Positions 44,556 to 53,258 of a stretch of DNA of 64,000 nt are shown here, one piece after another (position 1 is the stretch's first letter; each line of letters opens with the position of its first letter). The stretch is from NCBI RefSeq assembly GCF_004348825.1, contig NZ_SMJU01000002.1, positions 310,001 through 374,000 of the forward strand. The letters are read 5' to 3'. This stretch comes from Arundinibacter roseus. Its GTDB lineage: Bacteria; Bacteroidota; Bacteroidia; Cytophagales; Spirosomataceae. The notes beneath the pieces were generated by a model that ran no database searches, was not told the origin of the DNA, and saw only the letters and a program-made list of their open reading frames with translations. The position numbers and the translations under genes are program-made.

Positions 44556-45386
44556 TTACATACTACTCTCTTTGTATTGCATTTCCCTTGGTGCAAACGA
44601 ATGATTGAGCGGACCATGACCGCCTCCGGTTTGCACGTCTTTTCCTGCCAAAATGGCCCCTGCTACGTAGTTACGCGCTTCGTCGACGGCATCAAACAGC
44701 GACAAACCCAACGCCAGAAACGTAGCAATCGCCGACGATAACGTGCAGCCTGTGCCGTGCAGATTTTTACTGGGAATAAATTCAGATTGAAAAATATGGG
44801 TGGGTTTTCCGCTTTGCGCCAGAATATCGTACACCTCCCGACCCGGCAAATGTCCGCCTTTTAGCAAAACCGCCGCGCAGCCCTGCGCCACGAGTTCTTC
44901 AGCGGCCTGCTGCATTTCTGAAACCGACCCAAGCGATTGCCGAACCAACAACTGCGCTTCATCAAGATTTGGTGTCAACACGGTAAGTTTGGAGAAAAGT
45001 TCTTTCCGTAGAATTGCAATTGTTTCATTTTGAATAAGTTTTGCCCCACTTGTAGCTACCATCACCGGATCAAAAACCACGTGACGAGGCGAATACTGAT
45101 CCAGGGTTTGCCCAATAACCGTCGCAACTTCCCGGGTATTAATCATTCCGATTTTTACAGAATCTATGGTAAAATCCTCAAAAACAGCTTCCAGTTGCTG
45201 CCGCAAAAAGTCGGGTGGTACGGGATGAATCGCCTGTACGCCCTGTGTATTTTGGGCCGTTAGAGCCGTCAGAGCCGACGTTCCAAAAGCGCCCAAAGCC
45301 GCAATCGTTTTGAGATCAGCCTGAATACCAGCACCGCCGCCGCTGTCGGAGCCGGCAATTGTAAGGACAATTGGGTATCTTTTCAT
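44556..45386 (-). CDS. thiD: Hydroxymethylpyrimidine/phosphomethylpyrimidine kinase
   Basis: 276 residues. The ribokinase-like fold is shown by TIAGSDSGGGAGIQADLKT (residues 9-27) and the anion-hole motif LHGTGCTLSSAIAT (~211-224). It phosphorylates HMP to HMP-P and HMP-PP, the pyrimidine half of thiamin. The start overlaps the thiE stop by 4 bases (ATGA), so translation is coupled. Third gene of the salvage operon. Confidence 0.97.
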   Translation of the reverse strand: MKRYPIVLTIAGSDSGGGAGIQADLKTIAALGAFGTSALTALTAQNTQGVQAIHPVPPDFLRQQLEAVFEDFTIDSVKIGMINTREVATVIGQTLDQYSPRHVVFDPVMVATSGAKLIQNETIAILRKELFSKLTVLTPNLDEAQLLVRQSLGSVSEMQQAAEELVAQGCAAVLLKGGHLPGREVYDILAQSGKPTHIFQSEFIPSKNLHGTGCTLSSAIATFLALGLSLFDAVDEARNYVAGAILAGKDVQTGGGHGPLNHSFAPREMQYKESSM

Positions 45387-46009
45387 GGATTAAGTGCTGC
45401 ATTGGTGATACTTTTGAGAAGAATCTGCGCGGCCCGGCGCGGGGATTCTGCGCTGCAAATTGCGGAAATAACGGCGATTCCATCGGCCCCCTGCGACACG
45501 GCCTCTGCGGCCTTGACGGCGTTGAGCCCGCCGATGCCGACCAACGGATGACGGCTGTTTGCACGTACCCACCGCAAGCCCTCCATGCCCCAGGCGGGCG
45601 CGGTGTCGGTTTTGGACGGAGTGTTGAACAACGGACTTACCGCCAGGTAGCTCAACTCCCAGGCTTCGGCTTCTTGTACGTCTTTTTTGGTTTCGACCGA
45701 AAGACCAAGCATGTAGTGTTCGGGCAACATTTTTTTTACTTCCGTATAGGGTAAATCCTGTTGCCCTACATGCACGCCATCGGCCTGTGCTGCGAGTGCC
45801 ACGTCCACGCGGTCGTTGATGATGAGTGGGACTTTGTAGGGTTCAAGCAGGGCTTTCAACCGAATGGCTTTTTCGATAAATTGCTGCGTTCCGAGATTTT
45901 TCTCCCGCAGCTGCACGAGTGTAACTCCACCCAAAACGGCTTCTTCAACCACCCAAAACAAATCCCGCCCCAAACAGGCTTTTTCATCCGTAACCAGATA
46001 TAGTTTCAT
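45383..46009 (-). CDS. thiE: Thiamin phosphate synthase
   Basis: 208 residues. A TIM barrel with VTLVQLREKN (pyrophosphate-binding region), VPLIINDRVDVALAAQADGVHVGQQDLPYTEVKK (quoted in part) and PLVGIGGLNAVKA. It joins HMP-PP and thiazole phosphate to give thiamin phosphate, where the products of ThiD and ThiM meet. Second gene of the operon, starting 27 bases after the thiM stop. Confidence 0.97.
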   Translation of the reverse strand: MKLYLVTDEKACLGRDLFWVVEEAVLGGVTLVQLREKNLGTQQFIEKAIRLKALLEPYKVPLIINDRVDVALAAQADGVHVGQQDLPYTEVKKMLPEHYMLGLSVETKKDVQEAEAWELSYLAVSPLFNTPSKTDTAPAWGMEGLRWVRANSRHPLVGIGGLNAVKAAEAVSQGADGIAVISAICSAESPRRAAQILLKSITNAALNP

Positions 46010-46036
46010 GCGAATTTTGGTTTTTGTGAAATTATC

Positions 46037-46840
46037 TCAAATTTCCTGCCAGGCGATTTTTGCCTTTTCTGTCAATAGTTCCGGGCTTATTTCGGCCAAA
46101 GCATCCAAAAAATGAATCTGAAAACTTCCCGGTAAAGTGGAACGTTCTGCGGCCATTTCACCACACACGCCCATTGTTGTAGCGGCAGCCACGGCAGCTT
46201 CAAACATGGAGCCTCCTCCGGCACAAAAAGCCGCCGCCACGGACGAAGCCGAACAGCCCATGCCCGTCACCTGACTCATAACCGAATGCCCGTTTTCGAT
46301 GAGGGCTACCTGTTTTCCGTCCAAAACAACGTCTACCGCGCCACTGACGCTGACGACGCAGCCGTGGCGGTCGTGGAGAATGCGGGCGGCTTCTATACTT
46401 TGCAGCGACGAATCGGTACTGTCTACGCCTCTCGTACTGCCCGTCAGTCCGGCCAAAGCCCTGATTTCGGACGCATTGCCCCGAATGACCGTCGGGGTAG
46501 CCTGAGCGAGAAGTTGCACCAATACCTGATTCCGGAAGGAGGTGGCTCCGGCGCCTACGGGATCCAGAATTATAGGTTTTCCGAGCCGAGCCGCCGTTTG
46601 CATGGCTTGTTGCATGGCCGAAACCCAGGGCGTTGAGAGCGTACCAATGTTAATGACAAGTGCTCCTGACAACGCCACCATTTCGTCAACTTCCTCTGCT
46701 GCATGCGCCATCACGGGCGAAGCACCCAACGCAAGTAGCGCATTGGCCGTAAAGTTCATAACTACATAATTGGTGATATTGTGCACGAGCGGGCGGGTGG
46801 CACGCAGAGTGGTAAGGGCAGCCTGTGGGGAATTTTTCAT
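46037..46840 (-). CDS. thiM: Hydroxyethylthiazole kinase
   Basis: 267 residues. It phosphorylates salvaged 4-methyl-5-hydroxyethylthiazole. Visible features: VHNITNYVVMNFTANALLALGASP near the N-terminus (quoted in part), PIILDPVGAGATSFR, and the glycine-rich active site VTGMGCSASSVAAAFCAGGG (~200-220). First gene of the operon, directly behind the TPP riboswitch at 46939-47014. Salvage kinases without thiC or thiG mean this locus alone gives recycling, not synthesis. Confidence 0.97.
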   Translation of the reverse strand: MKNSPQAALTTLRATRPLVHNITNYVVMNFTANALLALGASPVMAHAAEEVDEMVALSGALVINIGTLSTPWVSAMQQAMQTAARLGKPIILDPVGAGATSFRNQVLVQLLAQATPTVIRGNASEIRALAGLTGSTRGVDSTDSSLQSIEAARILHDRHGCVVSVSGAVDVVLDGKQVALIENGHSVMSQVTGMGCSASSVAAAFCAGGGSMFEAAVAAATTMGVCGEMAAERSTLPGSFQIHFLDALAEISPELLTEKAKIAWQEI

Positions 46841-46882
46841 GGAGTACCGTTTTTTGTTTTTGATAACTAAAAAAACAGAATG

Positions 46883-46959
46883 GACGCTGGAAGGCGAACG
46901 GTACGTACCGATACTAAGTCTAGAAGAGTTAGTAGTAAGCTTTTCCCTACGACAGCGTC
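46883..46959 (-). promoter_or_regulatory. Candidate expression platform of the TPP riboswitch
   Basis: On the mRNA, GACGCTG inside the aptamer (46959-46953) is exactly complementary to CAGCGTC (46889-46883), seven bases before a run of seven U (46875-46869). A 12-base palindrome CGGTACGTACCG (46899-46910) lies between them. Pairing would compete with the P4 arm and could form a terminator-like structure. Which state terminates is not clear from sequence. Confidence 0.35.
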
Positions 46960-47014
46960 AACTGTATCAGGTTCAAAGGGTATTCTCTCAGTCCATAACG
47001 GACACCCCCAAAGC
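46939..47014 (-). promoter_or_regulatory. TPP riboswitch (THI element)
   Basis: Read on the minus strand, the conserved pieces occur in order: GGGGGTGTCC, CTGAGAGAATACCC, GAACCTGATACAG and GTAGGGAA, closed by a P1 helix GCTTT/AAAGC. These are the hallmarks of the thiamin pyrophosphate aptamer: the GGACUGAGA-type J3-2/P3 region binds the pyrimidine and the GAACCUGAU/GUAGGGA loop the pyrophosphate. It precedes thiM by about 98 bases and should repress the salvage operon when thiamin pyrophosphate is abundant. Confidence 0.95.
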
Positions 47015-47191
47015 CATTCTTAGTTCAAATGTACATAAATATTCTAAATTGATGTATTGGATGGTGTGAAATTTAACTATCTATTGAGGTAAAGAAATGC
47101 ACAGAGATAAAAAGAGGTTGCTTAGATTCAATGCTCTAAAAGGACGGGTTTTGAAACCTGCCTTTCCACAAATCATTTTTCAGCCCTATAT

Positions 47192-47629
47192 CTATTGCTG
47201 CACATTTTTGATATAATTGGGCGATTCGCATTCCTGCCAGTATTCCACGATTTTTACGATAATTTCTTTCAGCTTTTCGTAGCTATTGGGCTTAATAAAA
47301 AAACCTTGAATCGACCTTGAATAGGCATCAATTACGTGTTTTTGTTCGGCGCTTGTGGAAAAAAAAAGATAAGGGATGGATTTCATCCGAAGGTCTTCGT
47401 TGTTGTGAATCTTCTCCCGCAGTTCCATTCCGTTCAATTTTGGCATGTTGATGTCGGAGAGAACGAGAAACGGTTCAATATCAGTAGTAGTCAGATATTC
47501 CAAAGCCAATATGCTGTCGCCAAAGAAAATCAGTTTATTCTCATAATTTAATTCTTTGAAAATTTCTGCCAAAATAACCTGATCATCAAGATCGTCTTCA
47601 ATAATGACAATGGGCCCGGTTTTATTCAT
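47192..47629 (-). CDS. Single-domain response regulator (CheY-like receiver)
   Basis: 145 residues, receiver domain only. Acidic pocket E11-D12-D13, phospho-acceptor D59 in VLSDINMP, the hydroxyl S91/T92 region LFFSTS, and the conserved K113 in FFIKPN. No output domain. Such stand-alone receivers act in phosphorelay or protein interaction. No histidine kinase is adjacent. Confidence 0.93.
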   Translation of the reverse strand: MNKTGPIVIIEDDLDDQVILAEIFKELNYENKLIFFGDSILALEYLTTTDIEPFLVLSDINMPKLNGMELREKIHNNEDLRMKSIPYLFFSTSAEQKHVIDAYSRSIQGFFIKPNSYEKLKEIIVKIVEYWQECESPNYIKNVQQ

Positions 47630-47793
47630 GATAGAATTAGTTAGAGTGGGGTTCTTGTAAGGTAAGAGTTTTTTGGAGGAAACAGAGCGTTTTTTTGTCG
47701 GCGGGGATGTGATTTTTTTGTGAAATTCCCGGAAAGAGTATCGGGATAAAGGCTAGTAGTTGTATACTCGCACGTTTGATACCCTGTTCCTGC

Positions 47794-49083
47794 ATGAAAT
47801 CATTGAAATCTATGAACTATTCTTTCGCTCTATTTTGTCTACTGCTTACTTCTGGACTTACATCTTACACTAGTCAGGCCCAATCTGCGGCAGAACCAAA
47901 GGCGATTTTCATCATCGTCGACGGGATTTCTGCCGATGTACTGGAAAATATTGCTACGCCCAATTTGGATGCAATTGCCAAAATTGGCGGATACAGCCGA
48001 GCCTACGTAGGGGGCGAAAAGGGAGCCTATTCGCAAACGCCAACTATATCTGCCGTTGGGTACAACAGTCTGCTAACGGGTACCTGGGTGAACAAGCATA
48101 ATGTGTGGGGAAATGACATAAAGGCGCCTAACTATTTATACCACAGTATTTTTCGGTTTTTCGAAAATCAATATCCGCACAAGAAAACTGCTGTTTTTTC
48201 AACATGGTTAGATAACCGTACCAAGCTGATCGGAGAGGGCCTGCCGCAAACGGGTCAGCTCCGACTCGACTATTCGTTTGATGGATTTGAATTGGATACG
48301 CTCCATTTTCCGCACGATAAACAAGCGCATTATATCCGGGACATCGACGAACTCGTCGCAGCCGAAGCCGCCCGCTACCTCCGGCAGGAAAGCCCGGATT
48401 TGAGTTGGGTGTACCTGGAATTCACGGACGATATGGGCCACCGCCACGGCGACAGTGAGTTTTTCTACGAGGCTGTCCGACAAATGGACAGGCAAGTCGG
48501 GCAGATTTGGGCGGCGATTCAGGAGCGGCAGCAGACGTACGGCGAAAACTGGCAATTGTTCATTACCACAGATCACGGACGAAGCGCGGATACCGGAAAA
48601 AATCACGGGGGGCAGTCGGATCGGGAGCGTTCTACCTGGCTCGTAACCAACGCCACAAACCTCAATCGCTTGTTCACCCAAAGTGCTGCGTCGGGCATTT
48701 TGCCTGGCATTGTGGACATTATGCCCACGCTTACGCGCCACTTACAGCTTCATATTCCCAAAGAACAGGCCTTTGAACTCGACGGAGTGCCCCTGACCGG
48801 ACCAATTTCGTTGATAAAGCCAACCACAAAACTGGAAGGCAAAACGCTCAATATTGGCTGGAAATCCATGAGCACGGACCCAAACGAAGGGGTGAAGATC
48901 TGGCTGACAACTACTAATAATTTCGAGAAAGGCGGCAGTGATCGCTACCTGTTCATGGGTGAAGCAAAACTTTCCGACGAAGGAGCACAACTATCCGTAG
49001 AGGGCTTACCCACGGAGTTTTTTAAGCTCGTTTTGCAAGGAAGGCACAATTCGGTGAACCGTTGGATTGTGAATCAGAAGTAG
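47794..49083 (+). CDS. Alkaline phosphatase superfamily type I phosphodiesterase/nucleotide pyrophosphatase
   Basis: 429 residues from ATG 47794; ATG 47812 would also keep the signal peptide (MNYSFALFCLLLTSGL). Metal-site motifs of the family are visible: FIIVDGISADVL with ATPNLDAIA, the nucleophile segment TPTISAVGYNSLLTG, LEFTDDMGHRHGD and FITTDHGRSADTGKNHGGQ. It is exported to the periplasm and probably hydrolyses phosphodiesters or phosphonates. Its 3' end overlaps the convergent ATPase gene by 62 bases. Confidence 0.9.
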   Translation: MKSLKSMNYSFALFCLLLTSGLTSYTSQAQSAAEPKAIFIIVDGISADVLENIATPNLDAIAKIGGYSRAYVGGEKGAYSQTPTISAVGYNSLLTGTWVNKHNVWGNDIKAPNYLYHSIFRFFENQYPHKKTAVFSTWLDNRTKLIGEGLPQTGQLRLDYSFDGFELDTLHFPHDKQAHYIRDIDELVAAEAARYLRQESPDLSWVYLEFTDDMGHRHGDSEFFYEAVRQMDRQVGQIWAAIQERQQTYGENWQLFITTDHGRSADTGKNHGGQSDRERSTWLVTNATNLNRLFTQSAASGILPGIVDIMPTLTRHLQLHIPKEQAFELDGVPLTGPISLIKPTTKLEGKTLNIGWKSMSTDPNEGVKIWLTTTNNFEKGGSDRYLFMGEAKLSDEGAQLSVEGLPTEFFKLVLQGRHNSVNRWIVNQK

Positions 49084-51577
49084 TTTTTTTGCGAGTATAT
49101 AATTTGACTAACTCGTACCAAAGCACTGACGCCGTCCCCACCACAAAACAGCTGACAACTTTTGAAACAGTCAGCGGAGCAAAGTTGAAAAACTTTGCCA
49201 AAGGAGGTGTGTAGATAAGGAGGAACAACAAGCACAACGTGAGTGAAATCATGTACCACACGAGATTATTTTTATATCGCAGGGTGGTCAGAAGCGAATA
49301 AAAAAACGAGCGATTAACCAGTGTGAGCGTAATATTTGACACAATAAGCGTAGCAAAAACCATGGTTCGGGTTTGGGTTTCGCCCATATTTTGCGCTACC
49401 GCAAGCTGGTAAATAAGTAACGTTCCTGCTGTAATACACAATCCCTGAAAAATGCTGGTAGTTAGCTCTTGATAATTAAAAAAAGTCTGACTCGGCGGTC
49501 TGGGTTTTTGCAGCAGCGTATTCTTTTCCATGGGTTCATTTTCATAGATAATGGAGCAAGTGGGGCCCATGATGAGTTCCAGAAAAATGATATGAGCCGG
49601 AGAAAAAATGGCCGGATAAATCCAGCCCAAAACTAACGGTATAAAAACTGTAAGTATAATGGGAATATGGATTGAAATAATGTACTGAATTGCTTTTTTA
49701 AGATTTGTATAAATTTTACGGCCCATGGCTATGGCAAGAAGCATATCGGCCAAATCGTCTTCAATCAGGATCAGGGAGGCGGCTTGCTTTGCAATTTCCG
49801 TTCCTTTTTTGCCCATCGCAATTCCGATATGAGCAGCTTTGAGTGCAGGCCCGTCGTTGACTCCGTCGCCAGTCATGGCTACAATCTCCTGATTGGCTTT
49901 GAGTGCCTGAATGATCCGGAGCTTGGCTTCCGGAAACATTCGGGTAAATAGCTTGGTGGGCCCTACGCGGGAACGCAGTTCTTCCTCCGAAAGAGTCATT
50001 AATTCGTCTCCTGTGAGTGCATGTTCTGCTCCGCGAAAACCTACCTGTCGGGCAATGGCGGCGGTAGTTGCGGCATTGTCGCCGGTCACGATCTTTACAT
50101 CAATTCCGGCGGCATAAAATTGCTCAAAAACGTTTGATATATTCTTTTTGGGTGGATCATAAAAAGCAACCAGCCCGGCAAAAGTAAACGTCAGCTCCTG
50201 TTGAGACTCGGGAAAAACTGCTGGCTCCTGCGAAACTTCTCCAACACCAAGTACCCGAAATCCTTCGCTTGTCAGGCTATGCAGCGCTTGTTCAATTTGG
50301 TTTTTTTCTGAGTCAGGAAGATTTGACACTGCCATCAGGGCCTCTGGTGCGCCTTTTGCCGCAATAATCGCTGGCCCGTTTGCAGGCCGGAACACGTGCG
50401 TCATGAAAGGAGGCTTTCCGCTCAGCGGGTATTCATGCGCCAAATGGTAATTGTTTCGCAAATCCTGAGGGGCATGTTGTGCGTAGGCTTCATGCAGTGC
50501 AATTTCCATGGGGTCAAACGGGAGGGGTTCACTTGCCCACATGGCAAGGGCCAAAAGCTCCTGCGCTTCGGTAGTACCGAGTTCTCCTGGCTCAATGAAG
50601 TGGGCGGTTTTGTGGACATATATCCGGGCCAGTGTCATTTTATTTTCGGTGATTGTTCCGGTTTTATCCGTACAAATGACCGTTGCGCTCCCGAGCGTTT
50701 CCACCGTTTTCATTTGCTTCACCACCACGCCCATCTTCATCAGGCGCCAGGCTCCCAGGGCCATGAACGTAGTAAAGGCAACGGGAATTTCTTCCGGCAA
50801 AATGCTCATAGCCAAGGTCAACGCTTGTAGAAGGCTGTTCAGGAATTCGTAGGTGCGAAAGTAGTTAATGCCCCAGACCACCAGAAAAACAGCGGCCCCA
50901 AAAAGTATCATTCGTTTCACAAATTGGCTGATCTGCGCTTCCAGTGGCGTTTTCTCTTCCTGAATCTCATCCAGACTTTTCCCAATGCGGCCCAGGCGGG
51001 TTTGTCCACCAATGGCCGTTATTATGGCAATTGCCATTCCGCTGACTACCTGAGTTCCCCGAAATATTTCGTTGGTATTGGCTTCCGAGTTTTTTGGAAC
51101 GGGCAAAGACTCGCCCGTCAGAATCGACTCATTGATGGTGCAGTCATGTGCTTGTACCACCCGTGCATCAGCAGGCACAGAAGTGCCCTCTTCGGCTAAC
51201 AGGTAATCGCCCAGCACCAGCTCGTCGGCTGGCATCGGTATTGTTTGACCGTTTCGGATCACTTTGGCGCGAGGCTGCGTAAAGGTTTCAAGTTTTTCCA
51301 GGGCAGTACGGCTGCGTGAATCCTGATAGAGGGAGATGGTAGCTACAAAAACAATGGCTGATGCCAAAAAAATGCCATCTCCGGTATTGCCACTTATAAA
51401 ATACAATGTGGAAGTTAGCAGCAGGAGAAGTACCATAGGCTCTTGCGCCAAGCTTTTGAGTGCTCGCCATAGGCTATTTTTCTGTTTGAAGGCCAGGGCA
51501 TTTGAACCATTATTTTTTCGTGATTCAAGTACCTGCTCATCGGTAAGCCCCGAAAATTGCACCAGCTGATCTTCCAT
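49022..51577 (-). CDS. P2-type cation-transporting ATPase (calcium-pump-like)
   Basis: 851 residues from ATG 51577; an in-frame GTG at 51607 gives 861. Key motifs: TGES (actuator, ILTGESLPVPK), PEEIPVAF in M4, phosphorylation site ICTDKTGTITENKM, and the hinge VAMTGDGVNDGPALKAAHIG. About ten hydrophobic segments. The overall layout fits P2A-type pumps; PEEIPVAF is used by calcium and related pumps, so the ion is not certain. A small membrane-anchored gene lies 46 bases upstream on the same strand. The C-terminal 20 residues are polar and lie in the 3' overlap with the phosphodiesterase gene. Confidence 0.92.
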   Translation of the reverse strand: MEDQLVQFSGLTDEQVLESRKNNGSNALAFKQKNSLWRALKSLAQEPMVLLLLLTSTLYFISGNTGDGIFLASAIVFVATISLYQDSRSRTALEKLETFTQPRAKVIRNGQTIPMPADELVLGDYLLAEEGTSVPADARVVQAHDCTINESILTGESLPVPKNSEANTNEIFRGTQVVSGMAIAIITAIGGQTRLGRIGKSLDEIQEEKTPLEAQISQFVKRMILFGAAVFLVVWGINYFRTYEFLNSLLQALTLAMSILPEEIPVAFTTFMALGAWRLMKMGVVVKQMKTVETLGSATVICTDKTGTITENKMTLARIYVHKTAHFIEPGELGTTEAQELLALAMWASEPLPFDPMEIALHEAYAQHAPQDLRNNYHLAHEYPLSGKPPFMTHVFRPANGPAIIAAKGAPEALMAVSNLPDSEKNQIEQALHSLTSEGFRVLGVGEVSQEPAVFPESQQELTFTFAGLVAFYDPPKKNISNVFEQFYAAGIDVKIVTGDNAATTAAIARQVGFRGAEHALTGDELMTLSEEELRSRVGPTKLFTRMFPEAKLRIIQALKANQEIVAMTGDGVNDGPALKAAHIGIAMGKKGTEIAKQAASLILIEDDLADMLLAIAMGRKIYTNLKKAIQYIISIHIPIILTVFIPLVLGWIYPAIFSPAHIIFLELIMGPTCSIIYENEPMEKNTLLQKPRPPSQTFFNYQELTTSIFQGLCITAGTLLIYQLAVAQNMGETQTRTMVFATLIVSNITLTLVNRSFFYSLLTTLRYKNNLVWYMISLTLCLLFLLIYTPPLAKFFNFAPLTVSKVVSCFVVGTASVLWYELVKLYTRKKTTSDSQSNGSPNCAFLAKRA

Positions 51578-51623
51578 GTCGCCAGAATGTTTTTCGTTAA
51601 GGTACACCGAATTAACGACTCTT

Positions 51624-52070
51624 CTACCAAACGCCCTGCTGATCTGTATCAGGTTGGCTTACAGCATTAATTTTGAAAGTTGATTCTCTCGAAATGAGCA
51701 TGTAGGCGATGTTGTGCATGCTGCTATCGTCAAAAGACAGGCAATACGATAATTGTTGCCTGGGTATCCCGGAAAATATTGTCGGATTGGAAGTAGCGCC
51801 CTCCCAATGATCAAGCAACCCGTATCGTTTTGTGCGGTTATTCCATGTTTTAATGAATTGATGTTTGGGTATTTTGGCCCGCAAGGGTCGGGAATAAAAA
51901 CCGTAGGCGGTTTCAATTTTTCCTGACTGAATTTGTGCAAAATAATAGTTCATTACCTGGTCCGGATTGCGAAAATCCGTCGGGCTATACCTTCGGGAAA
52001 AATAAAATGCAGAGCCAATCGCGAGGGTAAAAATGCCTGCTAAAAAAAATACATTTTGACGTGGATTCAT
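51624..52070 (-). CDS. Membrane-anchored hypothetical protein (DUF4864/NTF2-like pattern)
   Basis: 148 residues. One N-terminal hydrophobic helix (NVFFLAGIFTLAIGSAFYF) followed by a soluble domain beginning DQVMNYYFAQIQSGKIETAYGFYS and then PLRAKIPKHQFIKTWNN, the helix-rich start typical of DUF4864/DUF4878 (NTF2-like) proteins. Likely periplasmic, anchored in the inner membrane. It precedes the ATPase gene by 46 bases and may be co-expressed. Function unknown. Confidence 0.65.
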   Translation of the reverse strand: MNPRQNVFFLAGIFTLAIGSAFYFSRRYSPTDFRNPDQVMNYYFAQIQSGKIETAYGFYSRPLRAKIPKHQFIKTWNNRTKRYGLLDHWEGATSNPTIFSGIPRQQLSYCLSFDDSSMHNIAYMLISRESTFKINAVSQPDTDQQGVW

Positions 52071-52239
52071 GATAAGGGTTAGGAGAGTTTTACACTACAT
52101 TGAATCGTCAATGTACTATTTTATGTTTATTCCCGCAAAGAAATATTTATCAAATGGGAATTTTTATTAAAAATACTAAATTTACGATAGTTACTAAAAA
52201 AAATGACGTTTTTTCAAGTGTAACAAATCAAAATTCAAA

Positions 52240-53163
52240 TTAGAATTGTTCGGTCCAGCTAAAATGTTTTTCAATTACGGCAGCTTTGTTTTTTTGGATA
52301 TAGGAAAGAAATGACTGCGCTACCGGCGAGAAGTTTTTGTTTTTTAACCAAATCAAATTCCAGCGCGAACGAATCGGAAATCCTTCGACCGGTATGACGT
52401 GTAAATCACCGTTTCGAAGTTCGTTTTTTAAACCAATTAATGGCATAATTGAATAGCCCAATCCAGCCATAACTGCCTGTTTTACAGTTTCATTGGACGT
52501 TAACTCCATTTTTTTATGTACCGGAAGATGATTTTGATCAATAAATTTTTCCATCACCTGACGGGTACCTGAGCCCGCTTCCCGGTAAATCAGTGGTAAT
52601 TCGTCGAGCAATTCTTTGGAGTACATACTTTCGCCAAAAGTCCGTTCTGCATTTCCTACTACATATAATTTGTTTTCCATGAGCTCAATTTTTTCTACCT
52701 TCAAATGTTCGGGAATAATTGATACAAGGGCAAAATCTATTTCGTTGCGTTCCAGACTTGTTAATACGCCGGTTTTATTAGTTACATCTAACATCAATTC
52801 TATCCCTTCATGCTGATGTAGAAAGTCGGTTAAGAAATAGGGCATGACGTACTTACCCGTTGAAACGGATGAAATTTTGAGTCTTCCTGAAAGCTGACCT
52901 TTAAACGCCAATGTTTTATAATTGATGGCGTAGACTTCGTTCAGAATGTTCTCGGCAGCTGCCGAAATTTCCTTGCCAAATTCTGTAACATATAGTTTCC
53001 TGCCCACGACCTCGGTGAGCGGAATTTCAAATTGATCCTGAAAATTTTTTAACTGAATCGACACCGCCGGTTGCGTCAAATGCAACTCCTCTGCGGCTTT
53101 TGTGATGCTAAGGGTCTGGGTAATTTTCAGAAAAACCTGTAACTGATGAAGGGTATAGTTCAT
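52240..53163 (-). CDS. LysR-type transcriptional regulator
   Basis: 307 residues. The N-terminal winged HTH (LHQLQVFLKITQTLSITKAA, HLTQPAVSIQLKNFQDQFE) is followed by the linker helix and a periplasmic-binding-like effector domain (~90-300, GRLKISSVSTGKYVMPYFL). It is divergent from icd, start to start 95 bases, with palindromes in the shared region, so control of icd and itself is likely but inferred. The effector is unknown. Confidence 0.95.
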   Translation of the reverse strand: MNYTLHQLQVFLKITQTLSITKAAEELHLTQPAVSIQLKNFQDQFEIPLTEVVGRKLYVTEFGKEISAAAENILNEVYAINYKTLAFKGQLSGRLKISSVSTGKYVMPYFLTDFLHQHEGIELMLDVTNKTGVLTSLERNEIDFALVSIIPEHLKVEKIELMENKLYVVGNAERTFGESMYSKELLDELPLIYREAGSGTRQVMEKFIDQNHLPVHKKMELTSNETVKQAVMAGLGYSIMPLIGLKNELRNGDLHVIPVEGFPIRSRWNLIWLKNKNFSPVAQSFLSYIQKNKAAVIEKHFSWTEQF

Positions 53164-53167
53164 AAGT

Positions 53168-53199
53168 AATATTTATATAAAATATTACAAATATAAATA
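53168..53199. promoter_or_regulatory. Overlapping palindromes in the lysR/icd intergenic region
   Basis: AATATTT (53168-53174)-N5-AAATATT (53180-53186) is a perfect dyad, containing T-N11-A as expected for LysR boxes. TATTTATAT (53170-53178) also pairs with ATATAAATA (53191-53199). They lie 5-36 bases before the lysR start and 60-90 bases before icd, a good place for autoregulation. Confidence 0.5.
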
Positions 53200-53258
53200 A
53201 AAATTTATGATGGCCCTTTGCCAATTTTGCATCAGTAAAACAGTCAAAACCAAAAACT

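Noticed and set aside
46770-47069. 99-codon plus-strand frame upstream of thiM
   Set aside because: It covers the riboswitch and the 5' end of thiM on the opposite strand; the conserved RNA motifs explain the sequence.
51610-51720. Sequence resembling a TPP aptamer (CAACCTGATACAG and CGAGAGAATC on the minus strand)
   Set aside because: Order and spacing are partly right, but the GGGGTG and GTAGGGA parts and the helices are missing, and it lies in the coding end of the hypothetical gene at 51624. Treated as chance.
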